A stretch of 64,000 nucleotides of DNA from Serratia ficaria (GCF_900187015.1 NZ_LT906479.1:806001-870000); one strand, 5' to 3'. Numbered from the stretch's first letter, positions 44,756 to 57,096 are shown. Made by a program: numbers and translations. The notes: generated by a model not told the origin, from the sequence alone.

Positions 44756-46231
44756 ATGAATACACAACAACTGGCGAAACTACGTACTATAGTGCCCGAG
44801 ATGCGACGCGTCCGGCACATTCACTTTGTCGGCATCGGTGGTGCCGGCATGGGTGGTATCGCCGAAGTGTTGGCAAACGAAGGTTATCAGATCAGCGGCT
44901 CCGACCTGGCGCCGAACCCGGTAACCCAACAGCTGAGCGCGCTCGGGGCGACGATTTACTTCAATCACCGCCCGGAAAACGTGCTGGATGCGAGCGTTGT
45001 GGTGGTGTCTACCGCCATTTCCGCCGATAACCCGGAGATCGTCGCCGCCCGTGAAGCGCGCATCCCGGTGATCCGCCGCGCCGAAATGCTGGCCGAACTG
45101 ATGCGTTTCCGCCACGGCATCGCCGTCGCCGGCACGCACGGCAAGACCACCACCACGGCGATGGTGTCGAGCATTTACGCCGAAGCCGGGCTGGACCCGA
45201 CCTTCGTCAACGGTGGGCTGGTGAAGGCGGCGGGTACCCATGCGCGTCTGGGCTCCAGCCGTTACCTGATCGCGGAAGCGGACGAGAGCGACGCGTCGTT
45301 CCTGCATTTGCAGCCGATGGTGGCGATCGTCACCAACATCGAAGCCGACCACATGGACACTTACCAGGGCGACTTCGAGAACCTGAAGCAGACGTTTATC
45401 AATTTCTTGCACAACCTGCCGTTCTACGGCCGCGCGGTGATGTGCGTCGATGATCCTGTGGTGCGTGAGCTGTTGCCGCGCGTGGGCCGCCATATCACCA
45501 CCTACGGCTTCAGCGACGATGCCGACGTGCGCATCGAGAGCTACAGCCAGGTGGGGCCGCAGGGGCACTTTACCCTGAGCCGTCAGGACAAGCCGCTGAT
45601 GACGGTGACCCTGAACGCGCCGGGCCGCCACAATGCGCTGAACGCCGCGGCGGCGGTGGCGGTGGCGACCGAAGAAGGTATCGACGACGAAGATATTCTG
45701 CGTGCGCTGGCGGGCTTCCAGGGCACCGGGCGCCGCTTCGATTTCCTGGGCGAGTTCCCGCTCGAGCCGGTCAACGGCAACGCGGGCAGCGCGATGCTGG
45801 TGGACGACTACGGCCACCACCCGACCGAGGTGGACGCCACGCTGAAAGCGGCGCGCGCCGGTTGGCCGGACAAGCGGCTGGTGATGATTTTCCAGCCGCA
45901 CCGCTACACGCGCACCCGCGACCTGTACGACGACTTCGCCAACGTGCTGTCGCAGGTGGATGTGCTGCTGATGCTCGACGTCTACGCCGCCGGCGAAGCG
46001 CCGATCCCGGGCGCGGACAGCCGTTCGCTGTGCCGCACCATCCGCAACCGCGGCAAGCTGGATCCGATCCTGGTTTCCGACGCCGATACCCTGTCGGAAA
46101 CCTTGGCGCAGCTGCTGCAGGCCGATGATTTGGTGCTGGTGCAGGGCGCCGGCAACGTGGGCAAAATCGCCCGCAAACTGGCCGAGCTGAAGCTGCAGCC
46201 GCAGAAAAAGGAGGAGGAGCATCATGGCTGA
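44756..46231 (+). CDS. murC: UDP-N-acetylmuramate:L-alanine ligase
   Basis: First amino-acid-adding Mur ligase. 491 residues: [18 protein letters not shown] nucleotide fold, ATP loop [17 protein letters not shown] (about 122), acidic [12 protein letters not shown] and the C-terminal [14 protein letters not shown]. Overlaps ddlB by eight bases. Confidence 0.97.
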   Translation: MNTQQLAKLRTIVPEMRRVRHIHFVGIGGAGMGGIAEVLANEGYQISGSDLAPNPVTQQLSALGATIYFNHRPENVLDASVVVVSTAISADNPEIVAAREARIPVIRRAEMLAELMRFRHGIAVAGTHGKTTTTAMVSSIYAEAGLDPTFVNGGLVKAAGTHARLGSSRYLIAEADESDASFLHLQPMVAIVTNIEADHMDTYQGDFENLKQTFINFLHNLPFYGRAVMCVDDPVVRELLPRVGRHITTYGFSDDADVRIESYSQVGPQGHFTLSRQDKPLMTVTLNAPGRHNALNAAAAVAVATEEGIDDEDILRALAGFQGTGRRFDFLGEFPLEPVNGNAGSAMLVDDYGHHPTEVDATLKAARAGWPDKRLVMIFQPHRYTRTRDLYDDFANVLSQVDVLLMLDVYAAGEAPIPGADSRSLCRTIRNRGKLDPILVSDADTLSETLAQLLQADDLVLVQGAGNVGKIARKLAELKLQPQKKEEEHHG

Positions 46232-47144
46232 TAAAGTTGCCGTACTGCTGGGTGGCACCTCCGCTGAACGTGACGTATCGCTGCAATCCGGCGCCGCCGT
46301 GCTGGCCGGGCTGCGCGAAGCCGGCATCGACGCCCACGGCGTCGACACCCGCGACGTTCCGGTAACCCAGCTGAAAGAGCAGGGGTTCACCAAGGTATTT
46401 ATCGCGCTGCACGGGCGCGGCGGCGAAGACGGCACCCTGCAGGGGCTGCTGGAGTTTCTCGCGCTGCCTTATACCGGCAGCGGCGTGATGGCTTCGGCGC
46501 TGACCATGGACAAATGGCGCACCAAGATGGTGTGGCAGTCGATGGGCCTGCCGGTGGCGCCTTATGTGGCGCTGAATCGTCAGCTGTACCTCGGCGGCGA
46601 GAAAGCGGCGCTGTTGGATCGCGTCGCGTCGCTCGGCCTGCCGCTGATCGTCAAGCCGAGCCGCGAGGGTTCCAGCGTCGGCATGAGCAAGGTCACCGAA
46701 AGCGCCGCGCTGGAAGCGGCGCTGGAAGAAGCCTTCCGTCACGACGACGACGTGTTGGTGGAGAAATGGCTGAGCGGGCCGGAATACACCGTGGCGATGC
46801 TGGGCGACCAGGTGCTGCCGTCGATCCGCATTCAGCCGGCCGGCGTGTTCTACGACTATCAGGCCAAGTACATTTCGGACGACACGCAGTACTTCTGCCC
46901 GAGCGGTTTAAGCGCCGAGCAGGAAGCCGAGATGGCGGCGCTGGCGCTGCGCGCCTACCGCGGCCTGGACTGCAGCGGCTGGGGCCGCGTGGACGTGATG
47001 CAAGACAGCGATGGCAGCTTCTATCTGCTTGAGGTGAATACCTCTCCGGGCATGACCAGTCATAGCCTGGTGCCGATGGCGGCGCGCCAGTTTGGATTAA
47101 GCTTCTCGCAGCTGGTAGCGAGAATTTTGGAGTTGGCCGACTGA
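46224..47144 (+). CDS. ddlB: D-alanine:D-alanine ligase B
   Basis: ATP-grasp enzyme making D-Ala-D-Ala for MurF. 306 residues. N-terminal [47 protein letters not shown] and the metal-binding end [17 protein letters not shown]. In E. coli ftsQ, ftsA and ftsZ have promoters within this region; I did not identify specific ones here. Confidence 0.97.
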   Translation: MADKVAVLLGGTSAERDVSLQSGAAVLAGLREAGIDAHGVDTRDVPVTQLKEQGFTKVFIALHGRGGEDGTLQGLLEFLALPYTGSGVMASALTMDKWRTKMVWQSMGLPVAPYVALNRQLYLGGEKAALLDRVASLGLPLIVKPSREGSSVGMSKVTESAALEAALEEAFRHDDDVLVEKWLSGPEYTVAMLGDQVLPSIRIQPAGVFYDYQAKYISDDTQYFCPSGLSAEQEAEMAALALRAYRGLDCSGWGRVDVMQDSDGSFYLLEVNTSPGMTSHSLVPMAARQFGLSFSQLVARILELAD

Positions 47145-47145
47145 T

Positions 47146-47997
47146 ATGTCGCAAGCTGCCCTGAATGCGCGCGAACGCGAGGTGGACAACGGCCCGCGCC
47201 GCAGCAATGGAACCCAGTTGGCGGGAATGGTCTTCCTGCTGATGGTGTTGGGAACGGTCCTGTGGAGCGGGTGGGCGGTGATTGGCTGGATGAAAGACGC
47301 CAGCCGCCTGCCGCTCTCGCGACTGGTGGTGACCGGTGAACGGCACTACACCACCAACGATGATATTCGTCAGGCGATCCTGGCGCTGGGCGCGCCGGGG
47401 ACGTTCATGACCCAGGATGTGGACGTTATCCAGCAACAGATTGAACGCCTGCCGTGGATCAAACAGGCCAGCGTGCGCAAGCAGTGGCCGGATGAGCTGA
47501 AGATCCACCTGGTGGAGTATGTGCCGGTGGCGCGCTGGAATGATTTGCACATGGTGGATGCCGACGGCAAATCATTCAGCGTGCCGGCAGAACGGGCCGG
47601 CAAACAGAAATTGCCGTTGCTCTATGGTCCGGAAGGCAGCGAACAGGACGTTCTGGAAGGCTATCGAACCATGAGCAGCATGTTAACGGCCAGCAAGTTT
47701 ACGTTGAAAATGGTGGCGATGAGCGCTCGCCATTCGTGGCAGCTGGCTTTGGATAACGATGTTCGGCTGGAGCTGGGGCGCGACGATCGCGCCGGGCGTC
47801 TGCAGCGGTTTATCGAGCTGTATCCGGTGCTGCAGCAGCAGGGCCAGGCGGAAAGCAAGCGCGTCAGCTACGTCGATTTGCGCTATGAGTCCGGCGCCTC
47901 GGTAGGTTGGGCCCCGGTGCTCGTCGACCCGCAGGCGGCAGGCGGTCAGCAAAACAGTAATCAGCAACAGAATCAGGCACAGGCAAAACAACAATGA
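47146..47997 (+). CDS. ftsQ: Cell division protein FtsQ
   Basis: Bitopic divisome scaffold that recruits FtsL-FtsB. 283 residues: short cytoplasmic tail, one transmembrane helix ([25 protein letters not shown]), then a POTRA domain ([25 protein letters not shown]) and beta domain. The tail is rich in glutamine and asparagine ([16 protein letters not shown]). One base after ddlB; ATGA overlap with ftsA. Confidence 0.96.
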   Translation: MSQAALNAREREVDNGPRRSNGTQLAGMVFLLMVLGTVLWSGWAVIGWMKDASRLPLSRLVVTGERHYTTNDDIRQAILALGAPGTFMTQDVDVIQQQIERLPWIKQASVRKQWPDELKIHLVEYVPVARWNDLHMVDADGKSFSVPAERAGKQKLPLLYGPEGSEQDVLEGYRTMSSMLTASKFTLKMVAMSARHSWQLALDNDVRLELGRDDRAGRLQRFIELYPVLQQQGQAESKRVSYVDLRYESGASVGWAPVLVDPQAAGGQQNSNQQQNQAQAKQQ

Positions 47998-49250
47998 TCA
48001 AGTCGACGGACAGAAAACTGGTAGTTGGACTGGAGATCGGTACTGCAAAAGTCTCCGCATTGGTAGGGGAAGTTCTGCCCGATGGCATGGTCAACATTAT
48101 CGGGGTGGGCAGCTGCCCGTCTCGCGGCATGGATAAGGGTGGCGTAAACGACCTGGAGTCGGTGGTGAAGTGCGTGCAGCGCGCCATCGATCAGGCCGAG
48201 CTGATGGCGGATTGCCAGATTTCTTCGGTGTACCTCGCATTATCGGGGAAACATATCAGCTGTCAGAACGAAATAGGGATGGTTCCTATTTCAGAAGAGG
48301 AAGTGACTCAGGAAGATGTGGAGAACGTAGTGCATACCGCTAAATCGGTACGCGTCCGCGACGAACACCGCATCCTGCACGTTATTCCTCAGGAATACGC
48401 CATCGACTATCAGGAAGGCATCAAGAACCCGGTTGGGCTGTCCGGCGTGCGCATGCAGGCCAAGGTGCACCTGATCACCTGCCATAACGATATGGCGAAG
48501 AACATTGTCAAGGCCGTGGAACGTTGCGGTCTGAAAGTTGACCAACTTATTTTCGCCGGTCTGGCCGCCAGCTATGCGGTGCTGACCGAAGATGAGCGCG
48601 AACTCGGCGTCTGCGTAGTGGATATCGGCGGCGGCACCATGGATATGGCGGTGTACACCGGCGGTGCGCTGCGCCACACCAAAGTGATCCCTTACGCCGG
48701 GAACGTGGTCACCAGCGATATCGCCTACGCCTTCGGCACGCCGCCGACAGATGCGGAAGCGATCAAGGTTCGGCACGGCTGTGCGCTTGGGTCGATTGTT
48801 AGCAAGGATGAGAGTGTAGAGGTGCCTAGCGTCGGGGGACGTCCTCCGCGCAGTCTGCAAAGACAGACGCTGGCTGAAGTCATTGAGCCACGCTACACCG
48901 AACTGTTGAATCTGGTTAACGATGAAATTTTGCAATTGCAGGAGCAACTGCGTCAGCAAGGGGTGAAGCATCATCTGGCAGCGGGTATCGTGCTGACCGG
49001 TGGCGCCGCCCAGATTGATGGCCTGGCAGCCTGTGCGCAACGGGTGTTCCACACTCAGGTACGCATCGGCCAACCCTTGAACATCACGGGTCTGACGGAT
49101 TATGCGCAGGAGCCTTACTACTCTACGGCGGTAGGTCTGCTGCACTATGGAAAAGAGTCTCACCTGAGCGGTGAGGCAGAAGTAGAAAAACGCGCCTCGG
49201 TGGGCAATTGGTTTAAACGCATCAATAGCTGGCTGAGAAAAGAGTTTTAA
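47994..49250 (+). CDS. ftsA: Cell division protein FtsA
   Basis: Actin-like ATPase that ties FtsZ to the membrane. 418 residues (E. coli 420). Phosphate-1 motif [17 protein letters not shown], phosphate-2 [19 protein letters not shown], adenosine motif ITGG-like [13 protein letters not shown]. The C-terminal amphipathic helix [14 protein letters not shown] is the membrane-targeting sequence. Confidence 0.97.
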   Translation: MIKSTDRKLVVGLEIGTAKVSALVGEVLPDGMVNIIGVGSCPSRGMDKGGVNDLESVVKCVQRAIDQAELMADCQISSVYLALSGKHISCQNEIGMVPISEEEVTQEDVENVVHTAKSVRVRDEHRILHVIPQEYAIDYQEGIKNPVGLSGVRMQAKVHLITCHNDMAKNIVKAVERCGLKVDQLIFAGLAASYAVLTEDERELGVCVVDIGGGTMDMAVYTGGALRHTKVIPYAGNVVTSDIAYAFGTPPTDAEAIKVRHGCALGSIVSKDESVEVPSVGGRPPRSLQRQTLAEVIEPRYTELLNLVNDEILQLQEQLRQQGVKHHLAAGIVLTGGAAQIDGLAACAQRVFHTQVRIGQPLNITGLTDYAQEPYYSTAVGLLHYGKESHLSGEAEVEKRASVGNWFKRINSWLRKEF

Positions 49251-49324
49251 TGTTTCAACAAAGAGATCATGCTGAGTAATCTTTTTATGATCTCGCAGCG
49301 ACAGGCACAAAACGGAGAGAAACT

Positions 49325-50479
49325 ATGTTTGAACCAATGGAACTAACCAATGACGCGGTGATTAAAGTCATCGGCGTCGGCGGTGGCGGCGGCAACGCCG
49401 TTGAACACATGGTGCGCGAGCGCATCGAAGGTGTTGAATTCTTCGCCGTTAATACAGACGCTCAGGCGCTTCGTAAAACGGCAGTTGGCCAAACCATCCA
49501 GATTGGTAGCGGTATTACCAAAGGTCTGGGTGCGGGCGCGAACCCTGAAGTGGGTCGCAATTCAGCGGAAGAAGACCGCGAAGCCCTGCGCGCAGCGCTG
49601 GACGGCGCAGACATGGTCTTCATCGCAGCCGGCATGGGCGGCGGTACCGGTACCGGTGCGGCGCCGGTGGTGGCTGAAGTTGCCAAAGATCTGGGTATTC
49701 TGACAGTGGCCGTGGTTACCAAGCCTTTCAATTTCGAAGGCAAGAAACGCATGGCGTTCGCTGAGCAGGGCATCGCAGAATTGTCCAAGCATGTGGACTC
49801 ACTGATCACTATCCCGAACGACAAGCTGTTGAAAGTTCTGGGTCGCGGCATCTCTCTGCTGGACGCGTTCGGCGCGGCCAACGACGTGCTGAAAGGCGCG
49901 GTGCAGGGTATCGCCGAGCTGATCACCCGCCCGGGCCTGATGAACGTCGACTTCGCCGACGTGCGCACCGTGATGTCCGAAATGGGCTACGCGATGATGG
50001 GTTCCGGCATTGCCTGTGGTGAAGACCGCGCTGAAGAAGCGGCCGAAATGGCGATCTCCAGCCCGCTGCTGGAAGACATCGACCTGTCCGGCGCGCGCGG
50101 CGTGCTGGTCAACATCACCGCCGGCTTCGACCTGCGTCTGGATGAGTTCGAAACCGTGGGTAACACCATCCGCGCCTTCGCTTCCGACAACGCCACCGTG
50201 GTTATCGGTACCTCGTTGGATCCGGAAATGAACGACGAACTGCGCGTCACCGTGGTGGCGACCGGTATCGGTATGGACAAGCGTCCTGAAATCACGCTGG
50301 TTACCAACAAGCAGGCCAGCCAGCCGGTGATGGATCACCGTTATCAGCAGCACGGCATGTCACCGCTGCCGCAGGAAGTGAAGCCTGCCGCCAAGGTGGT
50401 TAACGATCAAGCTGCGCAGCCGAATAAAGAGCCCGACTATCTTGATATTCCAGCCTTCCTGCGCAAGCAGGCGGACTAA
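49325..50479 (+). CDS. ftsZ: Cell division GTPase FtsZ
   Basis: Tubulin homologue forming the Z ring. 384 residues. GTP-binding signature [16 protein letters not shown] (about 105), T7 loop [11 protein letters not shown], and the conserved C-terminal peptide [14 protein letters not shown] that binds FtsA, ZipA, ZapD and others. AGAGAAACT lies before the ATG. A 74-base spacer separates it from ftsA. Confidence 0.98.
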   Translation: MFEPMELTNDAVIKVIGVGGGGGNAVEHMVRERIEGVEFFAVNTDAQALRKTAVGQTIQIGSGITKGLGAGANPEVGRNSAEEDREALRAALDGADMVFIAAGMGGGTGTGAAPVVAEVAKDLGILTVAVVTKPFNFEGKKRMAFAEQGIAELSKHVDSLITIPNDKLLKVLGRGISLLDAFGAANDVLKGAVQGIAELITRPGLMNVDFADVRTVMSEMGYAMMGSGIACGEDRAEEAAEMAISSPLLEDIDLSGARGVLVNITAGFDLRLDEFETVGNTIRAFASDNATVVIGTSLDPEMNDELRVTVVATGIGMDKRPEITLVTNKQASQPVMDHRYQQHGMSPLPQEVKPAAKVVNDQAAQPNKEPDYLDIPAFLRKQAD

Positions 50480-50519
50480 GAATATCCTGAGAATTTGGAA
50501 TCTCCGCTCTTTGTGCTAA

Positions 50520-51500
<981 letters not shown>

Positions 51501-51549
51501 AGCCGGGCCCCATCGCCTTAGGAATACCGGCGGGCGACACCTGATCCCG

Positions 51550-51570
51550 AGAGCCTGGCAACCAGGCTCT
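51550..51570. other. Hairpin after lpxC
   Basis: Nine-base perfect stem AGAGCCTGG / CCAGGCTCT with a CAA loop, 50 bases after the lpxC stop and before the convergent DUF721 gene. Followed by GGGTACG, so it is not a standard intrinsic terminator. Confidence 0.5.
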
Positions 51571-51627
51571 GGGTACGATGGACGTCGGCTGCGGGTAACC
51601 CTTGCAGGTCAAATGCCGTGTCGCTGG

Positions 51628-52143
51628 CTACTTATCACGACTGGTTGCGTTGGCACCCTCTCCGGCCAATGCCGCCAGTCGTTCCAATATCTTGCGCAGT
51701 TTTTCCGGACTGCGGCTCGCCAAAACTCTCAACTCTTCCGCGCTTTCCTGGCTCAAATGACGCAGCGGCGCCGCTTTTTCCGGCTTTTTCTCCGCGTTCT
51801 GCACCTGATTGTACCCTTTCGCCATCAAGCCCGGATTAATCCTGATGTCGATCGATGACAATGATGGTAGAATTTGCGCTCGTAGTGCAGACAGCAAGGC
51901 GGGTTGTTCGTAGCGCAAGCGCATCATCCAGCTGGCATTTGCCGTTTCTAGCACTAAAATACCCTGTCGGAAATTCGCGACGCGGCACCAGGGATGCAGT
52001 TGAACGGGCAGCAGGCCCTTCACTGCACGGTTAAGCTTGAGCAGCGCCACCGCGCGTTGCTGGACGTTATGCAGCGGCCCTTTGTCTTCTGCAGACGCGT
52101 CGTCGAACAGGACATCTAATAATTGTGGACGGCTATCGCGCAT
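51628..52143 (-). CDS. DUF721-family protein, DciA-like
   Basis: 171 residues from the ATG with CGGAG six bases upstream, starting MRDSRPQLLDVLFDD. Residues about 35-110 form the DUF721 (KH-like) domain, with LLPVQLHPWCRVANFRQGILVLETANASWMMRLRYEQPALL and LSSIDIRINP. The C-terminal part is charged and low in complexity. In many gamma-proteobacteria a DUF721 gene lies between lpxC and secA and encodes DciA, a replicative-helicase loader/operator; E. coli has none here. Divergent from secM with 26 bases between starts. Role here unknown. Confidence 0.85.
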   Translation of the reverse strand: MRDSRPQLLDVLFDDASAEDKGPLHNVQQRAVALLKLNRAVKGLLPVQLHPWCRVANFRQGILVLETANASWMMRLRYEQPALLSALRAQILPSLSSIDIRINPGLMAKGYNQVQNAEKKPEKAAPLRHLSQESAEELRVLASRSPEKLRKILERLAALAGEGANATSRDK

Positions 52144-52169
52144 AATGGGCTCCGGCGGATTATAAACTC

Positions 52170-52703
52170 GTGATCGGTATTCTAAATCGTTGGCGACAAT
52201 TTGGCAGACGTTATTTCTGGCCCCATCTCCTGTTAGGGATGGTCGCGGCCACGCTTGGCGTACCTTCAAATCTGTCCGGCGCACCCGATCAGGCCGCTCT
52301 GCCAAGTACCTCGTCCAGCCTCAACCGGCAAAATTCAGCCAGCGGCGCCTTCAATAGCCTGGCGCTGCTGCAGGAAGCGCACCGCCGCCCGACCTTCAGC
52401 GTCGACTACTGGCAACAGCATGCGCTTCGCACCGTCATTCGTCACCTTTCTTTCGCGCTGGCGCCGCAGGCGGTCTATGCGCGGGTGCAGGAAAGCGAAG
52501 CCGAAGCGGCCGAACCTCCTTTGCAGGTGGCGCAACTGGCGCTGCTTTCCACCCTCAACGCGCTGCTGACGCACGAGCCGAAGCCGCCGACCATCATTCG
52601 CCATACGCATCGTGCGCTGCTGCCCGCTCAGGCGCAGCATCAGACTGGCCTGTGGCTGGCGCAGGTGCAGGGCATCCGCGCCGGGCCAGGCGCGCTCAGC
52701 TGA
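52170..52703 (+). CDS. secM: Secretion monitor SecM
   Basis: Regulatory exported peptide whose translation arrest raises SecA synthesis when export is slow. 177 residues from GTG, with a long signal peptide ([20 protein letters not shown], then GMVAATLG) and the region [21 protein letters not shown] as in E. coli. The C-terminal arrest motif ends QGIRAGP with proline near residue 173, then five more residues. The upstream half of the motif is altered: E. coli FSTPVWI corresponds to HQTGLWL. It precedes secA by 86 bases. Confidence 0.92.
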   Translation: MIGILNRWRQFGRRYFWPHLLLGMVAATLGVPSNLSGAPDQAALPSTSSSLNRQNSASGAFNSLALLQEAHRRPTFSVDYWQQHALRTVIRHLSFALAPQAVYARVQESEAEAAEPPLQVAQLALLSTLNALLTHEPKPPTIIRHTHRALLPAQAQHQTGLWLAQVQGIRAGPGALS

Positions 52704-52748
52704 TTCTGCCCGCAGGGCGACAAAAAACCGATAAAATAACAGCAAGTT

Positions 52749-52768
52749 GACGGCCACTTTTGGCCGTC
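52749..52768 (+). promoter_or_regulatory. Stem-loop in the secM-secA spacer
   Basis: Eight-base perfect stem GACGGCCA / TGGCCGTC with CTTT loop, 21 bases before the secA ATG. The secM-secA spacer in E. coli forms structures that mask the secA ribosome site until SecM stalls; this stem is a candidate counterpart. The ribosome site itself is weak here. Confidence 0.5.
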
Positions 52769-52789
52769 ATGACAGAGATATCAAACATC

Positions 52790-55501
52790 ATGTTAGTGAA
52801 ATTATTGACCAAAGTTTTTGGTAGCCGCAACGATCGTACGCTGCGCCGCATGCGCAAAGTGGTTGAGCAGATCAACCGCATGGAACCGGACATGGAAAAG
52901 CTGTCCGATGACGAGCTGAAAGCCAAAACCAACGAATTCCGCGCGCGCCTGGAAAAAGGCGAAGCGCTGGACAGCCTGATCCCTGAAGCCTTCGCCGTGG
53001 TGCGCGAGGCCAGCAAGCGCGTATTCGGCATGCGCCACTTCGACGTGCAGCTGCTGGGCGGCATGGTGCTGAACGACCGCTGCATCGCCGAGATGCGCAC
53101 CGGTGAAGGTAAAACCCTGACCGCTACCCTGCCTGCCTACCTGAACGCCCTGAGCGGCCGCGGCGTGCACGTGGTGACCGTCAACGACTATCTGGCGCAG
53201 CGTGACGCCGAAAACAACCGCCCGCTGTTCGAGTTCCTCGGCCTGAGCATCGGCATCAACCTGCCGGGCATGCCGGCGCCGGCCAAGCGTGAAGCCTACG
53301 CCGCGGACATCACCTACGGCACCAACAACGAATACGGCTTCGACTACCTGCGCGACAACATGGCGTTCAGCCCGGAAGAGCGGGTTCAGCGCAAGCTGCA
53401 CTATGCGCTGGTGGATGAGGTGGACTCCATCCTGATCGATGAAGCCCGTACTCCGTTGATCATCTCCGGCCCGGCTGAAGACAGCTCCGAGATGTACATC
53501 AAGGTCAACAAGCTGATCCCCAAACTGATCCGCCAGGAAAAAGAAGACTCCGACTCCTTCCAGGGCGAAGGTCACTTCTCGGTGGATGAAAAAGCGCGTC
53601 AGGTGCACCTGACCGAGCGCGGCCTGATCCTGATCGAAGAGATGCTGGTGGAAGCCGGCATCATGGAAGAAGGCGAGTCGCTGTACTCGCCGACCAACAT
53701 CATGCTGATGCACCACGTGACCGCCGCGCTGCGCGCCCACGTGCTGTTCACCCGCGACGTTGACTACATCGTGAAAGACGGCGAAGTGATCATCGTCGAC
53801 GAACACACCGGCCGCACCATGCAGGGGCGCCGCTGGTCCGACGGTTTGCACCAGGCGGTGGAAGCGAAAGAGGGCGTGGAGATCCAGAACGAGAACCAGA
53901 CGCTGGCCTCCATCACCTTCCAGAACTACTTCCGTCTGTACGAGAAGCTGGCCGGCATGACCGGTACCGCCGACACCGAAGCCTTCGAATTCAGCTCCAT
54001 TTACAAGCTGGACACCATCGTGGTGCCGACCAACCGGCCGATGATCCGTAAGGACATGCCGGATCTGGTCTACATGACCGAGCTGGAGAAAATCGGCGCG
54101 ATCATCGAAGACATTCGTGAGCGCACCGCCAACGGCCAGCCGGTGCTGGTGGGCACCATCTCGATCGAGAAATCCGAAGTGGTGTCGCGCGAACTGACCA
54201 AAGCGGGCATCGACCACAAGGTGCTGAACGCCAAATTCCACGCCATGGAAGCGGATATCGTCGCCCAGGCCGGCCAGAGCGGCGCGGTAACCATCGCCAC
54301 CAACATGGCGGGCCGTGGTACCGATATCGTGCTGGGCGGCAGCTGGCAGGCTGAGGTTGCTCAGCTGGAAGCGCCGACCGAAGAGCAAATCGCCGCCATC
54401 AAGGACGCCTGGAAAGTGCGCCACGATGCGGTACTGGCAGCCGGCGGCCTGCACATCATCGGTACCGAGCGCCATGAATCGCGCCGTATCGACAACCAGC
54501 TGCGCGGCCGTTCCGGTCGCCAGGGCGATGCCGGTTCATCCCGCTTCTACCTGTCGATGGAAGACGCCCTGATGCGTATCTTCGCCTCGGATCGCGTTTC
54601 CGGCATGATGCGCAAGTTGGGCATGAAAGAAGGCGAAGCGATTGAGCACCCATGGGTGACCAAGGCGATCGCCAACGCCCAGCGTAAGGTGGAAAGCCGC
54701 AACTTCGACATCCGTAAGCAGCTGCTGGAATACGACGACGTGGCCAACGATCAGCGCCGCGCCATCTACAGCCAGCGTAACGAACTGCTGGACGTGTCTG
54801 ACGTGAGCGAAACCATCGCCAGCATCCGCGAAGACGTGTTCAAGAGCACCATCGACAACTACATCACCCCGCAGTCGCTGGAAGAAGAGTGGGACATTCA
54901 GGGGCTGGAAGAGCGGCTGAAGAACGATTTCGACCTGGATATGCCGATCGCCCAGTGGCTGGACAAAGAGCCCGAGTTGCACGAAGAGACGCTGCGTGAG
55001 CGCATTCTGGATAACGCCAAGCAACAGTATCTGCGCAAGGAAGAAGTGGTCGGCACCGAGATGATGCGCAACTTCGAGAAGGGCGTGATGCTGCAAACGC
55101 TGGATTCCCTGTGGAAAGAGCACCTGGCGGCGATGGATTACCTGCGTCAGGGCATCCACCTGCGCGGCTATGCGCAGAAGGATCCGAAGCAAGAGTACAA
55201 ACGCGAGTCCTTCAACATGTTCGCCACCATGCTCGAATCACTGAAATACGAAGTGATCAGCGTGCTGAGCAAGGTGCAGGTGCGGATGCCGGAAGAGGTT
55301 GAAGCGTTGGAACAGCAGCGTCGCGAAGAAGCCGAACGTCTGGCGCAGCAGCAGCAGCTGAGCCATTACGAAGAGAACTCGCTGGTTACCGAAGATCCTA
55401 ACGCGCCGGCGAGCGCCGAGCGTAAGGTGGGCCGCAACGATCCTTGCCCGTGCGGTTCCGGCAAGAAATACAAACAGTGCCACGGCCGCCTGCAGAAGTA
55501 A
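52790..55501 (+). CDS. secA: Preprotein translocase ATPase SecA
   Basis: Motor of Sec-dependent protein export. 903 residues. Start [16 protein letters not shown] as in E. coli (an in-frame start ten codons upstream is rejected). Walker [17 protein letters not shown] (about 103), DEAD-like [19 protein letters not shown] (about 208), NBD2 motif [10 protein letters not shown] and [16 protein letters not shown], and the C-terminal zinc motif [13 protein letters not shown], which also binds SecB. Confidence 0.98.
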   Translation: MLVKLLTKVFGSRNDRTLRRMRKVVEQINRMEPDMEKLSDDELKAKTNEFRARLEKGEALDSLIPEAFAVVREASKRVFGMRHFDVQLLGGMVLNDRCIAEMRTGEGKTLTATLPAYLNALSGRGVHVVTVNDYLAQRDAENNRPLFEFLGLSIGINLPGMPAPAKREAYAADITYGTNNEYGFDYLRDNMAFSPEERVQRKLHYALVDEVDSILIDEARTPLIISGPAEDSSEMYIKVNKLIPKLIRQEKEDSDSFQGEGHFSVDEKARQVHLTERGLILIEEMLVEAGIMEEGESLYSPTNIMLMHHVTAALRAHVLFTRDVDYIVKDGEVIIVDEHTGRTMQGRRWSDGLHQAVEAKEGVEIQNENQTLASITFQNYFRLYEKLAGMTGTADTEAFEFSSIYKLDTIVVPTNRPMIRKDMPDLVYMTELEKIGAIIEDIRERTANGQPVLVGTISIEKSEVVSRELTKAGIDHKVLNAKFHAMEADIVAQAGQSGAVTIATNMAGRGTDIVLGGSWQAEVAQLEAPTEEQIAAIKDAWKVRHDAVLAAGGLHIIGTERHESRRIDNQLRGRSGRQGDAGSSRFYLSMEDALMRIFASDRVSGMMRKLGMKEGEAIEHPWVTKAIANAQRKVESRNFDIRKQLLEYDDVANDQRRAIYSQRNELLDVSDVSETIASIREDVFKSTIDNYITPQSLEEEWDIQGLEERLKNDFDLDMPIAQWLDKEPELHEETLRERILDNAKQQYLRKEEVVGTEMMRNFEKGVMLQTLDSLWKEHLAAMDYLRQGIHLRGYAQKDPKQEYKRESFNMFATMLESLKYEVISVLSKVQVRMPEEVEALEQQRREEAERLAQQQQLSHYEENSLVTEDPNAPASAERKVGRNDPCPCGSGKKYKQCHGRLQK

Positions 55502-55528
55502 GCTGAGTCGGGTTTAACGCGGTACGTC

Positions 55529-55560
55529 AGGGGTTCAGCATGCTGAACCCCTATTTTTTG
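55529..55560 (+). terminator. Rho-independent terminator after secA
   Basis: Ten-base perfect stem AGGGGTTCAG / CTGAACCCCT with a CATG loop, followed by ATTTTTTG. It lies only 20 bases before mutT, so most secA transcripts probably stop before mutT. Confidence 0.92.
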
Positions 55561-55580
55561 GCATCAAACAGGAGGATGTG

Positions 55581-55985
55581 ATGAAACATCTGAACATCGC
55601 CGTGGGCATTATCCGTAACGATCGGCAGGAGATCTTTATTACCCGCCGCGCCGCCGATTCACATATGGCGGGTTTTTGGGAGTTTCCCGGCGGTAAAATC
55701 GAGCAGGGCGAAACGCCGGAACAGGCGCTGAGCCGCGAGCTGCGCGAAGAGACCGGCATCGAAACCGAACGCGCAACGCTGTTGGAGGTGCTGGAGCATC
55801 GCTTCAGCGATCGCATCGTCACGCTGAACTTTTATCTGGTGGAAGGTTGGCAGGGCGAGCCGTTCGGCCGCGAAGGCCAGCCGATGCGCTGGGTGAAGCA
55901 GGCGGATCTGCGCGAGGAAGAGTTTCCCGAGGCCAACATCAGCATTATCAAGCTGTTGGTGGATCAGGCCAACGCTGCGCAATAA
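55581..55985 (+). CDS. mutT: 8-oxo-dGTP diphosphatase MutT
   Basis: Nudix hydrolase that cleans the nucleotide pool of 8-oxo-dGTP, preventing A:T to C:G transversions. 134 residues (E. coli 129). The Nudix box runs from GGKIEQGETPEQAL to SRELREETGIE with the REXXEE core intact. AGGAGG is five bases before the ATG, deciding the start against a GTG one codon earlier. Confidence 0.96.
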   Translation: MKHLNIAVGIIRNDRQEIFITRRAADSHMAGFWEFPGGKIEQGETPEQALSRELREETGIETERATLLEVLEHRFSDRIVTLNFYLVEGWQGEPFGREGQPMRWVKQADLREEEFPEANISIIKLLVDQANAAQ

Positions 55986-56015
55986 AACAACCGGCCCGGC
56001 GGGGCGCCGGGCCGG
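55981..56015 (-). terminator. Terminator shared by mutT and yacG-zapD-coaE
   Basis: Ten-base perfect stem CCGGCCCGGC / GCCGGGCCGG with five-base loop (55991-56015). Reading leftwards on the minus strand it is followed by TTGTTTTATT, a proper T-tract for the convergent yacG transcript; on the plus strand there is no T-tract. Confidence 0.85.
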
Positions 56016-56110
56016 CAGAGGCGATCAACGATGGCTACTCGGCTCGTCCATGAGCCAGGCCCTTTCAGGGCCGCTGCAAGCAGCGTTCAAATCTGTTCCC
56101 GACCGATTTT

Positions 56111-56290
56111 TCATTCGCTCCAGTCATCGCTTTCCGACCGTTCGTTGTTGCTCGGAATACGCTTCTCTTCATCGGCCCACTCGCCGAGATCGATCAGCTG
56201 GCAGCGTTTGCTGCAGAACGGTCTGAATGGGCTCACTTCGCCCCATACTACGCCTTTGCCACAGGTCGGGCATTTCACTACGGTCGTCAT
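56111..56290 (-). CDS. yacG: DNA gyrase inhibitor YacG (zinc protein)
   Basis: 59-residue protein. Starts [19 protein letters not shown]; the zinc site is formed by four cysteines in CPTC and [14 protein letters not shown], the YacG family hallmark. In E. coli YacG inhibits DNA gyrase. The acidic tail ends SESDDWSE. 48 bases after zapD on the same strand; same operon as coaE and zapD. Confidence 0.95.
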   Translation of the reverse strand: MTTVVKCPTCGKGVVWGEVSPFRPFCSKRCQLIDLGEWADEEKRIPSNNERSESDDWSE

Positions 56291-56338
56291 AACGGTTCCT
56301 TACTCCCTCCCGATCAGAAAGGGTTTCATCTCAATAAT

Positions 56339-57091
56339 TCAGCAACAGGCCAGTTCGAAGGTCAGGCGTTCCGGCACCACGCCGTGTTCGTTGTCCAGCG
56401 GCAGGAAGCGGATGGCGTAGCGCGTCTTGTGACCGGAAATCTGCGGGTAGAGCTGCGGTGCCAGGCTGATGCGCAGGCGCAGCAAATCCGCCCCTTCGGC
56501 ATTATCCTGGAAGAAGCCGTTCAGGCTGATTTGATTGCGGAACGGCCCTGATTGGCGGATCAAATCCAGCACCATGGTCAACGCCTGATTGAGCGGCTCC
56601 AGCGTCTGCAGCCATGCCACGACGTCGGCGTCGCGCTCTTGCTGGGGGGCGTGCATCCACATATGCAGCGTAGGCAGATCGAAGCTGCAGCAACCGCCGG
56701 GGATGCTCAACCGCTGGCGCACCAGGCCGATCAGCCGATCCTCACGCAGCGCCTGGCCGAGACGCGGCGCCGACATCAGCGCCGCCGCGCGCGCTTTCAA
56801 TTGGCCGCGCAGTTGTTCGATCAACGACATATCGACACCCGGCACATCGGCCCAGGCCAGCAATTTCTGTTGTTGGCGCTCCAGCTCTTTCAACAGTTCG
56901 GTGCGCACTTCGCCGCGTTCCAGCACGTCCAGCAGGTCGGACAGGGTGCGGAAGAAGGTCAGGGCGATGGCGGTTTCGCTCAGGGCGCGTTGGCCGTGCA
57001 GCTGCTGGAGTAAAAATTCGATGCGCAGCCAGGTGCGCATTTTTTCATTCAGCGGATGTTCAAAGAGAACGCTTGGGGAAACATCACTCAT
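56339..57091 (-). CDS. zapD: Cell division protein ZapD
   Basis: FtsZ-associated protein that crosslinks FtsZ filaments through the FtsZ C-terminal peptide. 250 residues (E. coli 247). Conserved [24 protein letters not shown], the [17 protein letters not shown] helix, [22 protein letters not shown] and the end LTFELACC are as in E. coli. Lies five bases after coaE. Confidence 0.96.
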   Translation of the reverse strand: MSDVSPSVLFEHPLNEKMRTWLRIEFLLQQLHGQRALSETAIALTFFRTLSDLLDVLERGEVRTELLKELERQQQKLLAWADVPGVDMSLIEQLRGQLKARAAALMSAPRLGQALREDRLIGLVRQRLSIPGGCCSFDLPTLHMWMHAPQQERDADVVAWLQTLEPLNQALTMVLDLIRQSGPFRNQISLNGFFQDNAEGADLLRLRISLAPQLYPQISGHKTRYAIRFLPLDNEHGVVPERLTFELACC

Positions 57092-57096
57092 GCAGT

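Noticed and set aside
44780..46435. 551-codon frame opposite murC and ddlB
   Set aside because: Antisense shadow crossing two conserved genes.
52802..54475. 557-codon frame opposite secA
   Set aside because: Antisense shadow; composition typical of reverse-frame GC-rich code.
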